A stretch of 64,000 nucleotides of DNA, from contig OX291546.1 of NCBI GenBank assembly GCA_946406115.1, positions 9,665,019 to 9,729,018 of the forward strand, in the 5' to 3' direction. Positions 24,474 through 35,063 of the stretch are shown here, one piece after another. The translations under genes were made by a program, and so were the position numbers. This DNA comes from Apoda limacodes (lineage: Eukaryota; Arthropoda; Insecta; Lepidoptera; Limacodidae). The notes under the pieces are model-generated. The model saw nothing but the letters and a program-made list of their open reading frames with translations. It was not told the origin of the DNA and made no database searches. Every line of letters starts with the position of its first letter. Position 1 is the first letter of the stretch.

Positions 24474-24891
24474 TGAGGGCGCGTTCGTTTTGGGATTAAG
24501 AGTTCCCACGATTGATAATTTTCACTCTTTTGATTACGCCAGTTTTGCCAACGACTCGTATTTATATCGATCGTATAGCTTTGAAACGTTACTAACAAAA
24601 TTTTTGTTTGCAAAAAGAACGGTTGACGTACAGACAGACACACTACCATAAACAATGAATATGTATAGACAGTTCGACAGATTAACACAAAAACCCTATC
24701 TCCAGACGTGGGTCTAAAGTTTCAATTTTCGGTGACAAAATATCGTAAACGAACGCATGACAGTTTGTTACAGATAATACTAAAATTTTGATGTTTTTGA
24801 TACCAATGCTATGTAATTGAATACGAACGGAGGACAGGTGACAAAAGTAATGAAAATGATGATTTTGCATCCCAAAACGAACGCGCCCTGA
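24474..24891. mobile_element. MITE with 20 bp inverted termini
   Basis: Left terminus 'gggcgcgttcgttttgggat' (24477-24496) is repeated inverted at 24869-24888. 'TGA' flanks both ends, a 3 bp target duplication consistent with a PIF/Harbinger-like origin (inference). Subterminal 'ttttcactcttttgattac' also has an inverted partner near the right end. Small frames inside are not genes. It lies between the 22.4 kb and 25.2 kb silencer-element sites. Confidence 0.75.
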
Positions 24892-25001
24892 ATAGAAATT
24901 AAAATCTTTTACTTGCCGATGCCGCCCCATCATCTTATCCGAGAAACGCGAGCTTGGGCAGGCGGCTCAAAAAAAAAACAACTTTCCTCGAAATGGCGCG
25001 A

Positions 25002-25008
25002 TGGCGCT
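25002..25008 (+). promoter_or_regulatory. Candidate Brinker binding site
   Basis: TGGCGCT fits the Brinker consensus TGGCGYY and lies 1.45 kb upstream of the brinker start. A near match (TGGCGCG) sits 8 bp before it. It could allow autoregulation; a 7-mer alone is weak evidence. Confidence 0.3.
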
Positions 25009-25129
25009 AAACCACCTTTTTCAAAACCTCACCGGGCAAAACGCAGTAAGAGTTCATATTCAATGTATGACTTATGATCTTTTGTTCCACGCAGGATGGG
25101 CCGAAATAACTTGTTGATGTGCGACGCGG

Positions 25130-25340
25130 GTGTTGAGGATGTGAGCGGGTGCAAGAGGGGCTAGCGCCGCCGAGCGACGGCCTGTCTACGGCGGCGAGCC
25201 GGCGACACCCTGTCTGCGACGGTAAGCGACGTTGCCGCTTCGCATACATTCTTGTCCACCTCAGCCCCCCTTGCTCACCCCGCCAAGCTCGTGAGCCACC
25301 CGCGCATAAGCGTGGCAACGTTTCGAGCAAACTTGTTTCG
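25130..25340 (+). promoter_or_regulatory. GC-rich block with exact silencer element, proximal brinker control
   Basis: Within a GC-rich island, 25201-25216 reads GGCGAC, ACCCT, GTCTG, an exact GRCGNC-N5-GTCTG match 1.24 kb upstream of the brinker ATG. The island stands out sharply from AT-rich flanks. The overlapping open frames (25007-25363 minus, 25149-25343 plus) come from the lack of stops in GC-rich DNA and show no domain. I read it as proximal regulatory DNA rather than coding sequence. Confidence 0.55.
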
Positions 25341-25428
25341 TAAACGGATGTGGCTGCGTCCAAGGCAGAGCAAGTTTCTGTTTCATTCTTTTATTAGCAG
25401 CTGTATATGTTAGACAAAGATAAAAAGG

Positions 25429-25435
25429 TGGCGCT
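25429..25435 (+). promoter_or_regulatory. Candidate Brinker binding site
   Basis: TGGCGCT, a match to TGGCGYY, 1.0 kb upstream of the brinker start codon. Individually weak. Confidence 0.25.
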
Positions 25436-26280
25436 AGTGCTATCGGCTCCCACTTGCGGCATTTTTTCACGCCGACTCGTGACGCCGAGAATGAGGCGAG
25501 ATTACTGCGTAGGGTATATTTACATAGCGAAAAATATTGTAAAATACACTTTGAAAATAAGATGCTTTCTAGAAGCAAAGATTTGTTCGATTATCGCCAA
25601 AACACAATATATTTACTTATCCAGTTCTCACCTTTATTTTTTTTTCCATATCTACAACTAAAAACATTCCAAACAATCTAAATTTTGATATCTCAGTACT
25701 TCATTAATATTGTGTTCAAATACACAAATTTTATTTTAAGGTCAATATTAAAAACAAGATTAATGAAAGGGGAAGTATTCTTTAGTCCTAAGTTTAGAAT
25801 TTTAGTATGGGTTATATTAAAAAAATATTCAAATTAAATAAACTATATAAGTACTCCACGAATAAGAGGGTTTTAGTTTCTTAAATTGAAGTATGTGATT
25901 AATACACATTTCGATTATACAAAATTGTAGTCCTCTTTTAGATAGATCACTATGCATGTATGTATGCATTAATACACATTGTATTACTAAATATTCGCTC
26001 CTATAAGAAATGTTGGTGTGAAATTCCATATTAAACAAGTAATGATTTCAGATTTTTAGGTATTTAACATTTTTAGAGCTAAAATTTCATGAGCATGAGG
26101 GGTAGAAGGATCCCTAAGCTAAATCAATAACATCAACTGTCGTTGTGCAAAATTTTATCCCAATGGTGCAGTAAGCGACATATAATAATATTTCAACATG
26201 TATGATACGATACAGTAAGAAAACAGGTTTAAAACGTTTCTGACCCCTTAAATGTTCATTTTAATTTTATTATACGGCAT

Positions 26281-26458
26281 TGTAAATGTAGCCTTAGAGG
26301 CATATGAGCTCACACATTGGATCGGACGGTACGCGGTCGCCGCGGACAGTGGTGTGAGCGAGTGAGTGCGACGCCAACAACCAACATCCGCCCGCCACTG
26401 ACAGTCAGTCCGGCGCCGTCAGCCGCCACGCGTACCCGTACTTTAAGTGATTGTCAAT
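26281..26458 (+). promoter_or_regulatory. brk: brinker promoter/5' leader region
   Basis: GC content rises sharply from about 26315 up to the start codon. TCAGT at 26405-26409 could be an arthropod initiator, which would give a leader of about 52 bases. I see no TATA box and no convincing downstream promoter element, so the transcription start is not fixed. An in-frame TAA at 26444-26446 closes the reading frame just before the ATG. Confidence 0.4.
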
Positions 26459-27139
26459 ATGGCCACCACCCAAACACATTCGGCCCCTGCCGCTTTTGAT
26501 CGCCGTCCGGAGGGCCGCGCTGGTTCTCGTCGTATATTCCCACCGCAATTTAAATTGCAAGTTCTGGATGCTTATAGACGAGATTCTCAGTGTCGCGGCA
26601 ACCAACGTGCTACTGCCAGAAAGTTTGGTATACATCGCCGACAGATACAGAAATGGCTACAAGCGGAGTCCACTCTACGAGCAGCGCTATTAAGACGAGC
26701 TCCTCAAGCAGCACCTTCTCCACCACCATATTCTGCTGGTTCCCCAGAGAGTGCTCGATTACCGTCATCGCCACCGCCTGCATCACTGCCCACACCTGTA
26801 ACAGTGCCTACATCGCTGCCAACACCTGCGGTACCTGTATCTATTAACGAACCAATAGACCTCTCTATGCGTCGACTTTCGCCACCACCCACGCAGCAGC
26901 CGACATACAACGTAGTTCCTGTACCAGAACCACCTCGTAAGCCTTTCAAGCTCTTTCGACCTTATCTACTTGAAGACGAAGATGTAAAAAGACCCTCAAT
27001 AGCATCGTTGCCGGTGTCTTGCGGCGTGCACGTGTCAGCATTTGTACCAGTGCAAAGTGCGGCCGGATGTGCGTTGGCTGCATATCCCGCACCACACTGG
27101 TGTGCGTCGGTGCCCTCTTATTCAACTCCGCTTAGATGA
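26459..27139 (+). CDS. brk: Brinker, transcriptional repressor of Dpp/BMP target genes
   Basis: A 226-residue protein from one uninterrupted exon. Residues 22-70 are the Brinker DNA-binding domain (SRRIFPPQFKLQVLDAYR, then GNQRATARKFGIHRRQIQKW), a four-helix domain that folds on DNA and reads TGGCGYY/GGCGCC sites. Residues 132-138 (PIDLSMR) fit the PxDLS CtBP-binding motif. Residues 166-169 (FRPY) resemble the FKPY Groucho motif of fly Brinker. The linkers are Pro/Ser rich. Known family role: a nuclear repressor that silences Dpp targets and is itself shut off by Mad/Medea/Schnurri. ATG at 26459 follows CAAT; an open GTG four codons upstream is preceded by TAA, so this start is secure. Fly Brinker is about 700 residues, so this version keeps little more than the domain and corepressor motifs. 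GC-rich coding sequence contrasts with its flanks. Upstream silencer-element matches fit the assignment. Confidence 0.96.
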   Translation: MATTQTHSAPAAFDRRPEGRAGSRRIFPPQFKLQVLDAYRRDSQCRGNQRATARKFGIHRRQIQKWLQAESTLRAALLRRAPQAAPSPPPYSAGSPESARLPSSPPPASLPTPVTVPTSLPTPAVPVSINEPIDLSMRRLSPPPTQQPTYNVVPVPEPPRKPFKLFRPYLLEDEDVKRPSIASLPVSCGVHVSAFVPVQSAAGCALAAYPAPHWCASVPSYSTPLR

Positions 27140-27450
27140 GAAAATGCCATTGGGGCTGAGCCCTACCTATTCTGTGATCTAGTCGCTGACGCTCGCCTAG
27201 CGTCGCCCGGGGCGTAGTCCTCAATCGTCGTGCCTTAAACATACACATGCCGCTAAAGTGCATTATGTTATACCGTAATCTTGAGATGACGGAATATTTT
27301 GTGTATATATATAAGATCGTATTTTTATATGTAAAATTTATGAAGCTTACTTTATAAAGAATGGTTATTATAAATTAATAGTTATATTATTATTACATAT
27401 AAGTAAAGAGTTTAAAGAAGTTAATTTTTTATTTTGCGATCCTTGACAAT
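27140..27450 (+). other. brk: Probable brinker 3' untranslated region
   Basis: Sequence turns from GC-balanced to AT-rich about 120 bases after the stop codon, with 'tatatatataa' and 'attattattac' runs. No canonical AATAAA is present, so the polyadenylation site is not placed. Confidence 0.35.
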
Positions 27451-27641
27451 TTCAAAAGCAGGTAGCGCCGGCGCCTTACATCTTGCGCCATCGCCGTTAC
27501 CCCAGTCTTCACTACCTGCATAATCCTCAATTCCTGTTACCTTTCAAATGATGCGCATTGTAGATAGATATGTAGGTAAAAAATGTTGCCAGAGTAACTA
27601 AAAGTGTAAAAAAACTGAATCTATGTTTCTAACTTTCTAAG

Positions 27642-28556
27642 GGCTCAATTTTAGGTCCTTTTCTATTTCTTATTTACATTAACGATCTCCCATATAATGT
27701 AAAAAACCATGACATTGTCTTATTTGCTGATGACACCTCTTTGCTTTTTAAAGTTAAGAGACGACAGACATGTTATAATGAATTAAATGATGCCCTTTCT
27801 AAAATTGTAAATTGGTTTAACGCTAATAATTTGTTACTTGATGAAAAAAAAACCAAATGTGTTAAATTTACATTACCAAATGTTAGTCAGAGACAGACAT
27901 GTATTAATATTAATGGCGAGCAATTAGGACTTGTTAATTCAACAGTCTTTCTTGGCATAACGCTGGACTCCAAACTTCAATGGGGTCCTCATATTCATAA
28001 CCTAGCCAAAAAACTTAGCTCTGCTGTGTATGCGATCAAGAAAATAAGACAATTGACCGATGTCGACACTGCAAAAATAGTATATTTTAGCTATTTCCAT
28101 AGTTTAATGACATATGGTATCCTATTGTGGAGTAGCGCTGCTGATGTAAATACAATATTTTTGTTACAAAAAAGGGCAATTCGTGCTATTTATAAATTAG
28201 GATCTAGGATATCTCTGAGGGATAGGTTTAGGGAAGTAAAAATTTTAACTTTAGTGTCGCAGTACATATATGAAAATCTTTTATATGTACATAAAAATAT
28301 CAATAGTTTCAGCAAGAAAAGTGACGTTCACAAAGTAAATACTAGAAGTAAAAATAAGCTGTTGGTGCATGATACACGTCTACACAAAATAAGTAACTCT
28401 TTTATGGGGCAATGTATACACTTTTACAACAAAGTTCCCAATAAAATTCAAAATCTATCAATAAGTAAATTTAAATCTTTTATCAAGCAGGTACTTTGTA
28501 AAAAGGCATATTACAATATTTCAGACTATGTAAATGATAAAAATCCTTGGGACTGA
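27642..28556 (+). pseudogene. Reverse transcriptase C-terminal half (jockey-like)
   Basis: 304 codons open from 27642 to TGA at 28554. The frame opens with GSILGPFLFLIYINDLP (RT motif at the palm) and then has FADDTSLL, the catalytic Asp pair, at about residues 29-36. The thumb follows (NWFNANNLLLDEKKTKCVKF, then FLGITLDSKLQW), and then the C-terminal region rich in Lys and aromatic residues. Full-length proteins of this type exceed 900 residues. The endonuclease, fingers and first catalytic motif are missing because of 5' truncation. The first ATG-like starts inside it are not real starts. Confidence 0.88.
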
Positions 28557-28850
28557 TGATGCTCAATTACAGGATGCATAGGTAAACCAAATTAAAATGG
28601 AAATAACATAAAATTGTACGACTAAAAATCTTTTATTTAAAACATTAATTGTATTTTAGTTTATTTAAGTGTTTTTAAAAGAGTAACTATCGAGTTTCTT
28701 GCCGGATTCTTCTCGGTAGAAATCAACAACATTGTGAACCGGCGGGAAGGTGGGAGGGTTCAAAAAATAATATTTTATAACTTTGACGATTCAAAAGTGA
28801 TTGTAAAATCCTTATTTGAATAAACCATTTTGACTTTGACTTTGACTTTA
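27642..28850 (+). mobile_element. 5'-truncated non-LTR retrotransposon (RT C-terminus to 3' end)
   Basis: The element begins in the middle of the reverse transcriptase and runs to a (TTGACT)n tail at 28829-28850. The untranslated part is shared with 13884-13979. The 3' region includes 'cgagtttcttgccggattcttctcgg'. It sits 0.5 kb downstream of the brinker stop codon in the same orientation. Its mostly intact frame suggests it is younger than the other LINE remnants here. Confidence 0.88.
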
Positions 28851-30253
28851 ACAACAAGCAGTACCAACAAATTAATGTCACACCGAATGATGCAAGTAAC
28901 ATTTCATTAGTTCATACCTACGTCGGATTTATCCTTAAAAATAGAAAAAAAGGCAATTAACTGATCGTAGGTACAGAATATGTAGGTATATTATTGTTTG
29001 TTTCAGCTTAAAAATTTCGTTCACATAGGGTTTCGTTCATTTAAAAGATCTACGCGGCCACAATTATTTTAAGATCTACATCGATTCAAAACGATACCAG
29101 CAAAATAAAATAAAACATTATATGGTTCAAACATATTTATTAACAAAATAAAAAGAAATCACGTACAACTCAGTACACGTGACATAAGTTAAATTTTCTT
29201 GCATGCCTACAGTACTTGGTTAATCTTTCAATTTTATATGTTATCTCTCTTGTTTGTTCTCTTTTTGGCCAGTTACTAATTTTTATTTACAATGCATTAC
29301 AATGCATTTAAAAAATGTAACATTCTTTAGACAAATCTTTAGCTTTTGGCAAAAAGTACTGTCCTAATTTGGCAGTAGGTGATCAAAATATGTCTGTTTC
29401 TAAGGAATTATAGAATATAATATTATTTTCGGATTATTTATAAGACCACTCAAAATAGTTTCTAGTACGACATCCAAACTATAGGCCCTGATGCATGTTA
29501 TATTGAAACCTAATTTCGGGTATCAGAAAAATCTCCTATTGATTTTGTCATCGTAGGTATTGCCAAAATTTATTTCGGTACATCCACCAACAGGCCAATT
29601 TTCTTCCAAAATCCAGCCAAGACCACAGGACTTCATAATTTCCTTTCTTTTGCGATCTAAAAGGTAAAAACTGCTATCCAAGCCTGGTCTTCCGTGTATC
29701 TGTCCCGCGACAAAAGTTGTTTAAAAAAATTTTTCATCTTAAATAAAAATATTTTGTCCCTGCGGGTTGTCGATTAAGTATTAACAGATCACAAATCATA
29801 CTCTTGAGGTAGGTGCTTTCAACTACTAAAACCGGAAAAATCTTAATATATTTTCGTTAATATTAGCTCAAAGTGCTGAAATAGTAATTATTAGCACTTT
29901 TCCGCATCTATTTTAAAATAATTTATTACTGAAAGCCTTAATCCTGCGACTGTATCAAGGATTATAGCAGAATATCACTTGGCAATATAAAAAAAGCCTA
30001 AATAAACAAAAATAGATGCTTAAAAATCTCTACAATACGTAGGTACCGAATATGAATGTGTGTCTTGCACAAGGGAAAAGTCGGGTTGGTTGGGTTTTGT
30101 TCCTGGATAAATCCTCTAGCTCAGGTGGGTAGTAGTTTTCTTTAAAGAGTTTTGCATTTCATGAAAATGACTTTAGGCCGCATAGATCTTTCGAATACCC
30201 GTATGTGCGTCGTGTCGTCACGTATCGTCACGTCAGTATCTCACAGTTAATAG

Positions 30254-30456
30254 AAGGCTGCGTTCGAAATTTTCCTGTTACAACCATGGTGCAGCTATAC
30301 TAACCCGACAATATTTACCGACTCTCATTTCTTATAAGTTAACATCAATTTGACAGTTGTGACTTCAGAATACTATGAACTCTGCTCGAGCTGCGCACCA
30401 AAATGTCGAGAGTGTTAACACCGGTGTCGCGACACTAGAGTTTCCGACCGACATAA
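30254..30456 (+). mobile_element. Small inverted-terminus element, copy 2
   Basis: Collinear with 21093-21286: 'aaggctgcgttcgaaat', 'atcaatttgacagttgtgac', 'ttcagaatactatgaactc', 'cgacactagagtttccgac'. It is non-coding. Confidence 0.6.
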
Positions 30457-30459
30457 TAA

Positions 30460-30592
30460 TGTCATAATCCAGCCAAGTTAAAAAGACATAAATGTTGCGT
30501 GACACAATGTACAAATCTTGGCTCATTATCTTTGGTTAGATTATTGACATTCAACGCATGATGTGCGTAATGTCGGTCAACAAAACGCCACT
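30460..30592 (-). mobile_element. Small TTTTGTTGAC-terminus element, copy 2
   Basis: Reverse complement of the 10296-10452 element: 'agccaagttaaaaagacata', 'gtacaaatcttggctcatt' and 'gtaatgtcggtcaacaaaac' match in order. It abuts the 30254 element directly. Confidence 0.6.
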
Positions 30593-32241
30593 TAAGTGTT
30601 ATAACCCGGCGTTAATTCCGAACACGTTAATGTTGGAAAACTAACACCAGCCGAGGACAAAAACGGAACGGCCCCCAGTGGTTTTGTTTGCCCTTTTGTT
30701 AAAGTTTAAAGTAATTGCACTTGTATTATCTATACATATAAAAAATGGTAGGAAAGTCAAAACTGTACATTGAATATTTTTTTAAAAGAATACTTGGGGT
30801 GTGATCTACAATCGACACCGAAGCCAAAAATATAGTTTTTAGATTTTTTTGTCTGTTTGTCTGTATGTATGTTCGGGATAAACTCAAAAAGTACTGCATG
30901 GATTTACTTCAAATTTGGCACGAATATTATTAAGAAGTCGGGTCAACATATAGGCTACATATTATCACGCTATCACCTACGGGGAACAAGCAGTAAACCT
31001 TTATATCTTCAACGCATTCTGTAACAACGTGTAATCTTACGACGCATATTTGACTTGCTCCTTAATTAGTAATTATTCTACTCACACATAGCCATTTATT
31101 TTATGTTAAGAAATCGTGTAAAGTCATAACTTAGATGTGTTATAATTTTTCGCCATATAAAAAAATGTTTCCTATTTGCTAATTAGATGGCGTTGGCTTC
31201 GAATTAGATCGCTATGGTTTCGTTCACAAAAAAATATATGTTATAGTATAGCGTTCACGCAGACGACGATGCGGGCAGCAGCTAGTAATAAAATAATTAA
31301 ACTAGGTCATAATAAAATTAATGCTTATATATATAATATATGTTGTTTATATAAACAAGCAGGTAATAAAAAAAATATAAATTTTGGTACTTAAATTACT
31401 GGTATTTTGATGGGGCCGAAACACTGTCCAACACTAGCATTCAAAGACTTCACCCACACTTCACGGAAACCGAACTGCGTGCGGATAATCCAACAGCATT
31501 CGACTCTTTTTCGATTCGATTGTAACTTGGTTGAAACATTAGGTAAATATATATCATTCAGGAACATGTCACAATTTTAATGTCAGTATCAAAATAGAAA
31601 TAAATTAGCGAGTTCGAATAAAAGACGTGTGTCGAAAGTTCCGTACGTAAATATTTATATCTATACTTCTATGTGCTAATATTATGAAGAGGAAAACTTT
31701 GTTTTTTTGTTTGTAGAAATGGGTTATCTCTGGAACTAATACAAATAATTTATCTATTCATAAAAAAAAAATTATCGTACTATTTGGGTTTTTTCATCCT
31801 TTCCATTTTAACAAATGATGTGATACGTAGGAAAGAATGTAGTCAACCTTGAACACTTTCCAAAAATGCCCCCGGTCGACCTTAATATAAGAGGACACTT
31901 CTGGGGAAGAAATGACAGATGGCAACCCTATATCTATCCCATTTAGCCACGTATTATAAAAATCTGAGAAAAATCATCACAATAGAACCATTGATATTAA
32001 TGTATAGATCTTAAAAATACTTTTTAAATTTTTTTTTGATAGAAATGTTTTTTTAGATTCCAGCAATAATTATGATTCTACGGAACCCTAACTTACATTA
32101 TGCGTGTGCAACACGCATTCGCCTGTTTTTATTAGAGACTTATAGTGTGTCTTTGTGTGTCTGTGTCAACAAACAAACACTTTTGACTGCCAAAAGCAAA
32201 AATAAACGTTAGGAGAGAAAGATGGAGTGCTAACTTAAGAT

Positions 32242-32257
32242 GGCGCCGAGCTGTCTG
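32242..32257 (+). promoter_or_regulatory. Candidate Mad/Medea/Schnurri silencer element, downstream site
   Basis: GGCGCC, GAGCT, GTCTG: an exact GRCGNC-N5-GTCTG match 5.1 kb downstream of brinker. The overlapping TGGCGCC (32241-32247) also fits the Brinker consensus, so BMP effectors and Brinker could compete here. Flanks are AT-rich, making a chance match less likely than in GC-rich DNA. Confidence 0.55.
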
Positions 32258-33582
32258 ACAAGCAACTTCGAGGGGCGTTAATCAGAGACGATGCGTATAA
32301 TATAACTGACTGACTAGTTCGAGATACCCACATACTCCATGAACTTTCTGCAACAGTATTTTTCTAAGATGTTACAAAAACTTTTATTGGTGGAAATTGA
32401 AAAAGAAAAAAAAACAGTCAAGTGTGACTCGGGCTCGCGTACGTTCCGTACTTTTAAACTTTGTCCCAGCTATCAATAACATTTATTAGCTTAATATTAG
32501 GTTATCGGCATGATATTCTCATAGTAAGGAAGTTTGCTATTGCAAGCTATAACTATAGCTATAGTCCGTGCACTTGGAATTTGCTTGTAAATTGTAATGT
32601 AAAAACATTAAACTTATAGGATAAAAAGTATCCTACCTCCTTCGTCTCTTCTACGACTAACCCTGCTAAATTTTAGCTTAATACGGTGTTCCAATGCGAT
32701 GTGAAGGAAGGACAACAAACAAATTAACTGATTTTTTCGTGTCCAACACGTCGTCACACAAGTTTGTCACATCAGTGTGACTACAAGGATTTTTTTCTTC
32801 GTCGTCACACCGCAGCTGTCGTTGTTTTGCTTAGTAATTAAATAAATTGTTACATTTTATTTTAATTAGCCTAGTCATGTCTATCATGATTGTGTATACT
32901 TTAATGTCTGTGTGTGAAGGAGCTTTGAATTTTTAACTATCTATCCTAAAATACTAATATTCTGAAAATTATATAAGACCATAATATTTATTTTAATAAT
33001 ACTACGCTCGAATAAGCCACCCGAACAACTAAAGCAGGGCATAGCGAGTACTTGCTCGAATGAGCGGCCCGAACTGGGGAAGTACCTCCACCTTACAGAA
33101 AACCGCGGCCATAATAACACTAACATTGAGTAGTGTTTCGTCCTGGCGGTGAGTAAGGTTGCCAGAGCTCTTTGAGGATTCGCTGCGCGGACAGCGGAGG
33201 ACCGGCGGTGCTTGTTGCTGTCATTGCACGGCGTAGACACGGCGTGCTGCTTCGGCGGTCAGGGAGACCTGATGAAACGGCTGACCGCTGGCCGCCCGCA
33301 GGTTGAACGGGTTCCCGAACCCAGGGATCACTTAATCTCCGCCCTGGGAGGCTTATCCGCCAACCGGTGTAAAGTCTCTGAAGTAGTAGTCTTGCCGGAG
33401 AAGGAGACCGGAGTGGACCCGGCTACTACAACAGAGGGGGATCAGGGACCCTTCCGCCCGCCGTGCCAGCAACCGTATCATTCCTGGCGAGCTTCGGCAG
33501 TCTTAGAACCGCACCTTTTGTCCTCTAAGCTGTCTGTGCAGTGAATCCTCATCCTTAGTCTTAGTAACTTTTTTTATATATA

Positions 33583-33894
33583 ATGGCCATGAGAACGAAA
33601 AAGAAAAGAGTTTGTACAGCGGCTACTCCATCCACATATAATGTGGATTTTTGCAACATCAGGGGTATTCACGCAAATCTTAACGCAGTCCACCACCATC
33701 TCGAGACTGCGCAGCTGACCATTCTTTTACTAACGGAGACGCAGATATCGGCCGACACATCATACCTTCACTATCCCGGCTACAAACTCGAACACAATTT
33801 TATGAGTCGTGCCGGTGTATGTATGTCCGTCCGGGAGGATATCTGCTGTCGCCGCCTTCATAGCCTTGAAGACAGGGACCTGTCGATATTGTAG
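33583..33894 (+). pseudogene. LINE apurinic-type endonuclease, N-terminal part
   Basis: 104 codons from ATG at 33583. After a basic start, VDFCNIRGIHANLNAVHHH is the first conserved block of the exonuclease-endonuclease-phosphatase domain (the N of CNIRG is metal/substrate-binding). ILLLTETQIS then carries the catalytic Glu (TET). The remaining Asp, Asn and His blocks are missing because the frame jumps straight to the pre-RT region after 33894. Intact domains are about 220 residues. The enzyme normally nicks target DNA to prime reverse transcription. Confidence 0.8.
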
Positions 33895-33929
33895 GTGCGC
33901 GTAGATTACGGCGGTTCAGTAAGAAAGCA

Positions 33930-35040
33930 ACTGCCAGAGCAAAATTCCAATTCATCGGCAAAATAGGTGGACGACTTGCGAGCTATCCTTTTGGGAGTCG
34001 TGCTTTCTGGTCGCTTGCCAAAGCTGCCGAAGGGAACTATTGCCAGTCGTCGTTACCACCACTGCAAAAGACCGCTGGTGTCACTTCGCCCATAGTGCTA
34101 AAGAGAAAGCCGAACTACTGGGCAGTGTCTTTGCCTTGAACTCGAACATGAACGATGAAGGCGCTGTGCCACCTACTATACCGTGATGCGGTAAGATCAT
34201 GCCGGAAATCTCCATAACGCAGCGGGAGGTCCGGCGGGCGTTGCTTTCTCTAGACGTTCATAAGTCGAGTGGGCCAGACGGTATACCCAGCAGTGGTGCT
34301 TAACGCTTTCCTACCGCACTAGGCAATTTCCGTCTTCATGGAAGACTGCGAATGTGCACCCGGTGCCCAAAAAGGGCGATAGATCAGATCCATCAAATTA
34401 CAGGCCTATCGCTGTTACCTCTCTCCTTTCTAAGGTGATGGAGCGTATTATCAACATACAGCTTCTAAGATACCTAGAAGAACTCGACCTGGTCAGTGAC
34501 CGTCAATATGGCTTTTGACACGGTCGCTCGACTGGTGACCTTCTAGTGTATCTCACACACCGAAAGCCATTGCGAGGCAGCGGGAGGCATTGGCATGTAG
34601 CCTGGACATACATAGCGAAGGCATTCAATCGGGTTTGGCACCGGGCTCTTCTATCAAAGTTGCCATCTTACGGAGTGCCCGAGGGTTTGTGCAAATGGGT
34701 GGCTAGCTTTTTGTCCGGCAGACGCATACGAACCGTAGTTGACGGTAGTTGCTCTGATAGCATGGACATTAATGCTGGTGTCCCGCAAGGCTCTGTGTTG
34801 TCTCCTACGCTGTTTCTATTGCATATCAATGACATGTTGGACATCAACAATATACATTGCTACGCAGATGACCGTACTGGAGACGCTTATTACACGGGTC
34901 GTGCAAACATCCCTCGTTCCGTTGTGGAGGAAAACCGCAGAGAACTTGTGTCTCAAATCGAGACAGCCCTGACTGGGGACGGGCAAACTTGGTCCGATTC
35001 AACCCTACAAAGACACACCGCTAAGAAAAATACAGATTCA
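33930..35040 (+). pseudogene. LINE reverse transcriptase, frameshifted
   Basis: Blocks follow in order across several frames. First a linker ('GGRLASYPFGSRAFWSLAK' type), then SSGPDGIP, then PVPKKGDRSDPSNYRPIA, then LLSKVMERIINIQLLRYL. From 34546 the frame reads IAKAFNRVWH (normally with a catalytic Asp where N stands), GVPQGSVLSPTLFLLHINDM, and YADD at about 34864. A stop interrupts the DRQYGF block near 34517. Compared with an intact RT, at least three frame changes and one lost catalytic Asp are seen. Relative of the 47.2-48.7 kb copy. Confidence 0.85.
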
Positions 35041-35063
35041 AAAAAAAACCCTTTATTTATCTT

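Larger units (their letters stand above)
28855..33000. other. Intergenic, no gene recognised
   Basis: AT-rich DNA with two small elements (30254-30456 and 30460-30592), a family A-like tail near 31255-31290 ('gcagacgacgatgcgggcagcagctagt') and one silencer-element match at 32242. No coding sequence is supported; the 72-codon frame at 31176 is a repeat in translation. Confidence 0.5.
33005..35040 (+). mobile_element. Jockey/CR1-like LINE with 5' leader, endonuclease and RT remnants
   Basis: A GC-rich untranslated leader starts near 33005 ('gaactggggaagtacctccaccttacag', 'ggtgagtaaggttgccagagctc'). The endonuclease N-terminus begins at 33583 and the RT follows, ending near 35040 at an A-rich junction. 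About 34984-35030 matches the reversed copy near 47712-47760, showing both belong to one family. Most of the endonuclease and the linker are deleted near 33894-33930. Stops and frameshifts are frequent, so it is dead. Confidence 0.85.

Noticed and set aside
24319..24651. 110-codon plus-strand frame
   Set aside because: Runs across the left end of a MITE; the opposite strand is open too.
25007..25363. 118-codon minus-strand frame upstream of brinker
   Set aside because: Stop-poor because the block is GC-rich; open frames on both strands and no domain.
26447..26458. Upstream GTG start extending brinker by four codons
   Set aside because: Eukaryotic initiation favours the ATG at 26459; TAA precedes the GTG, and the extra residues match nothing.
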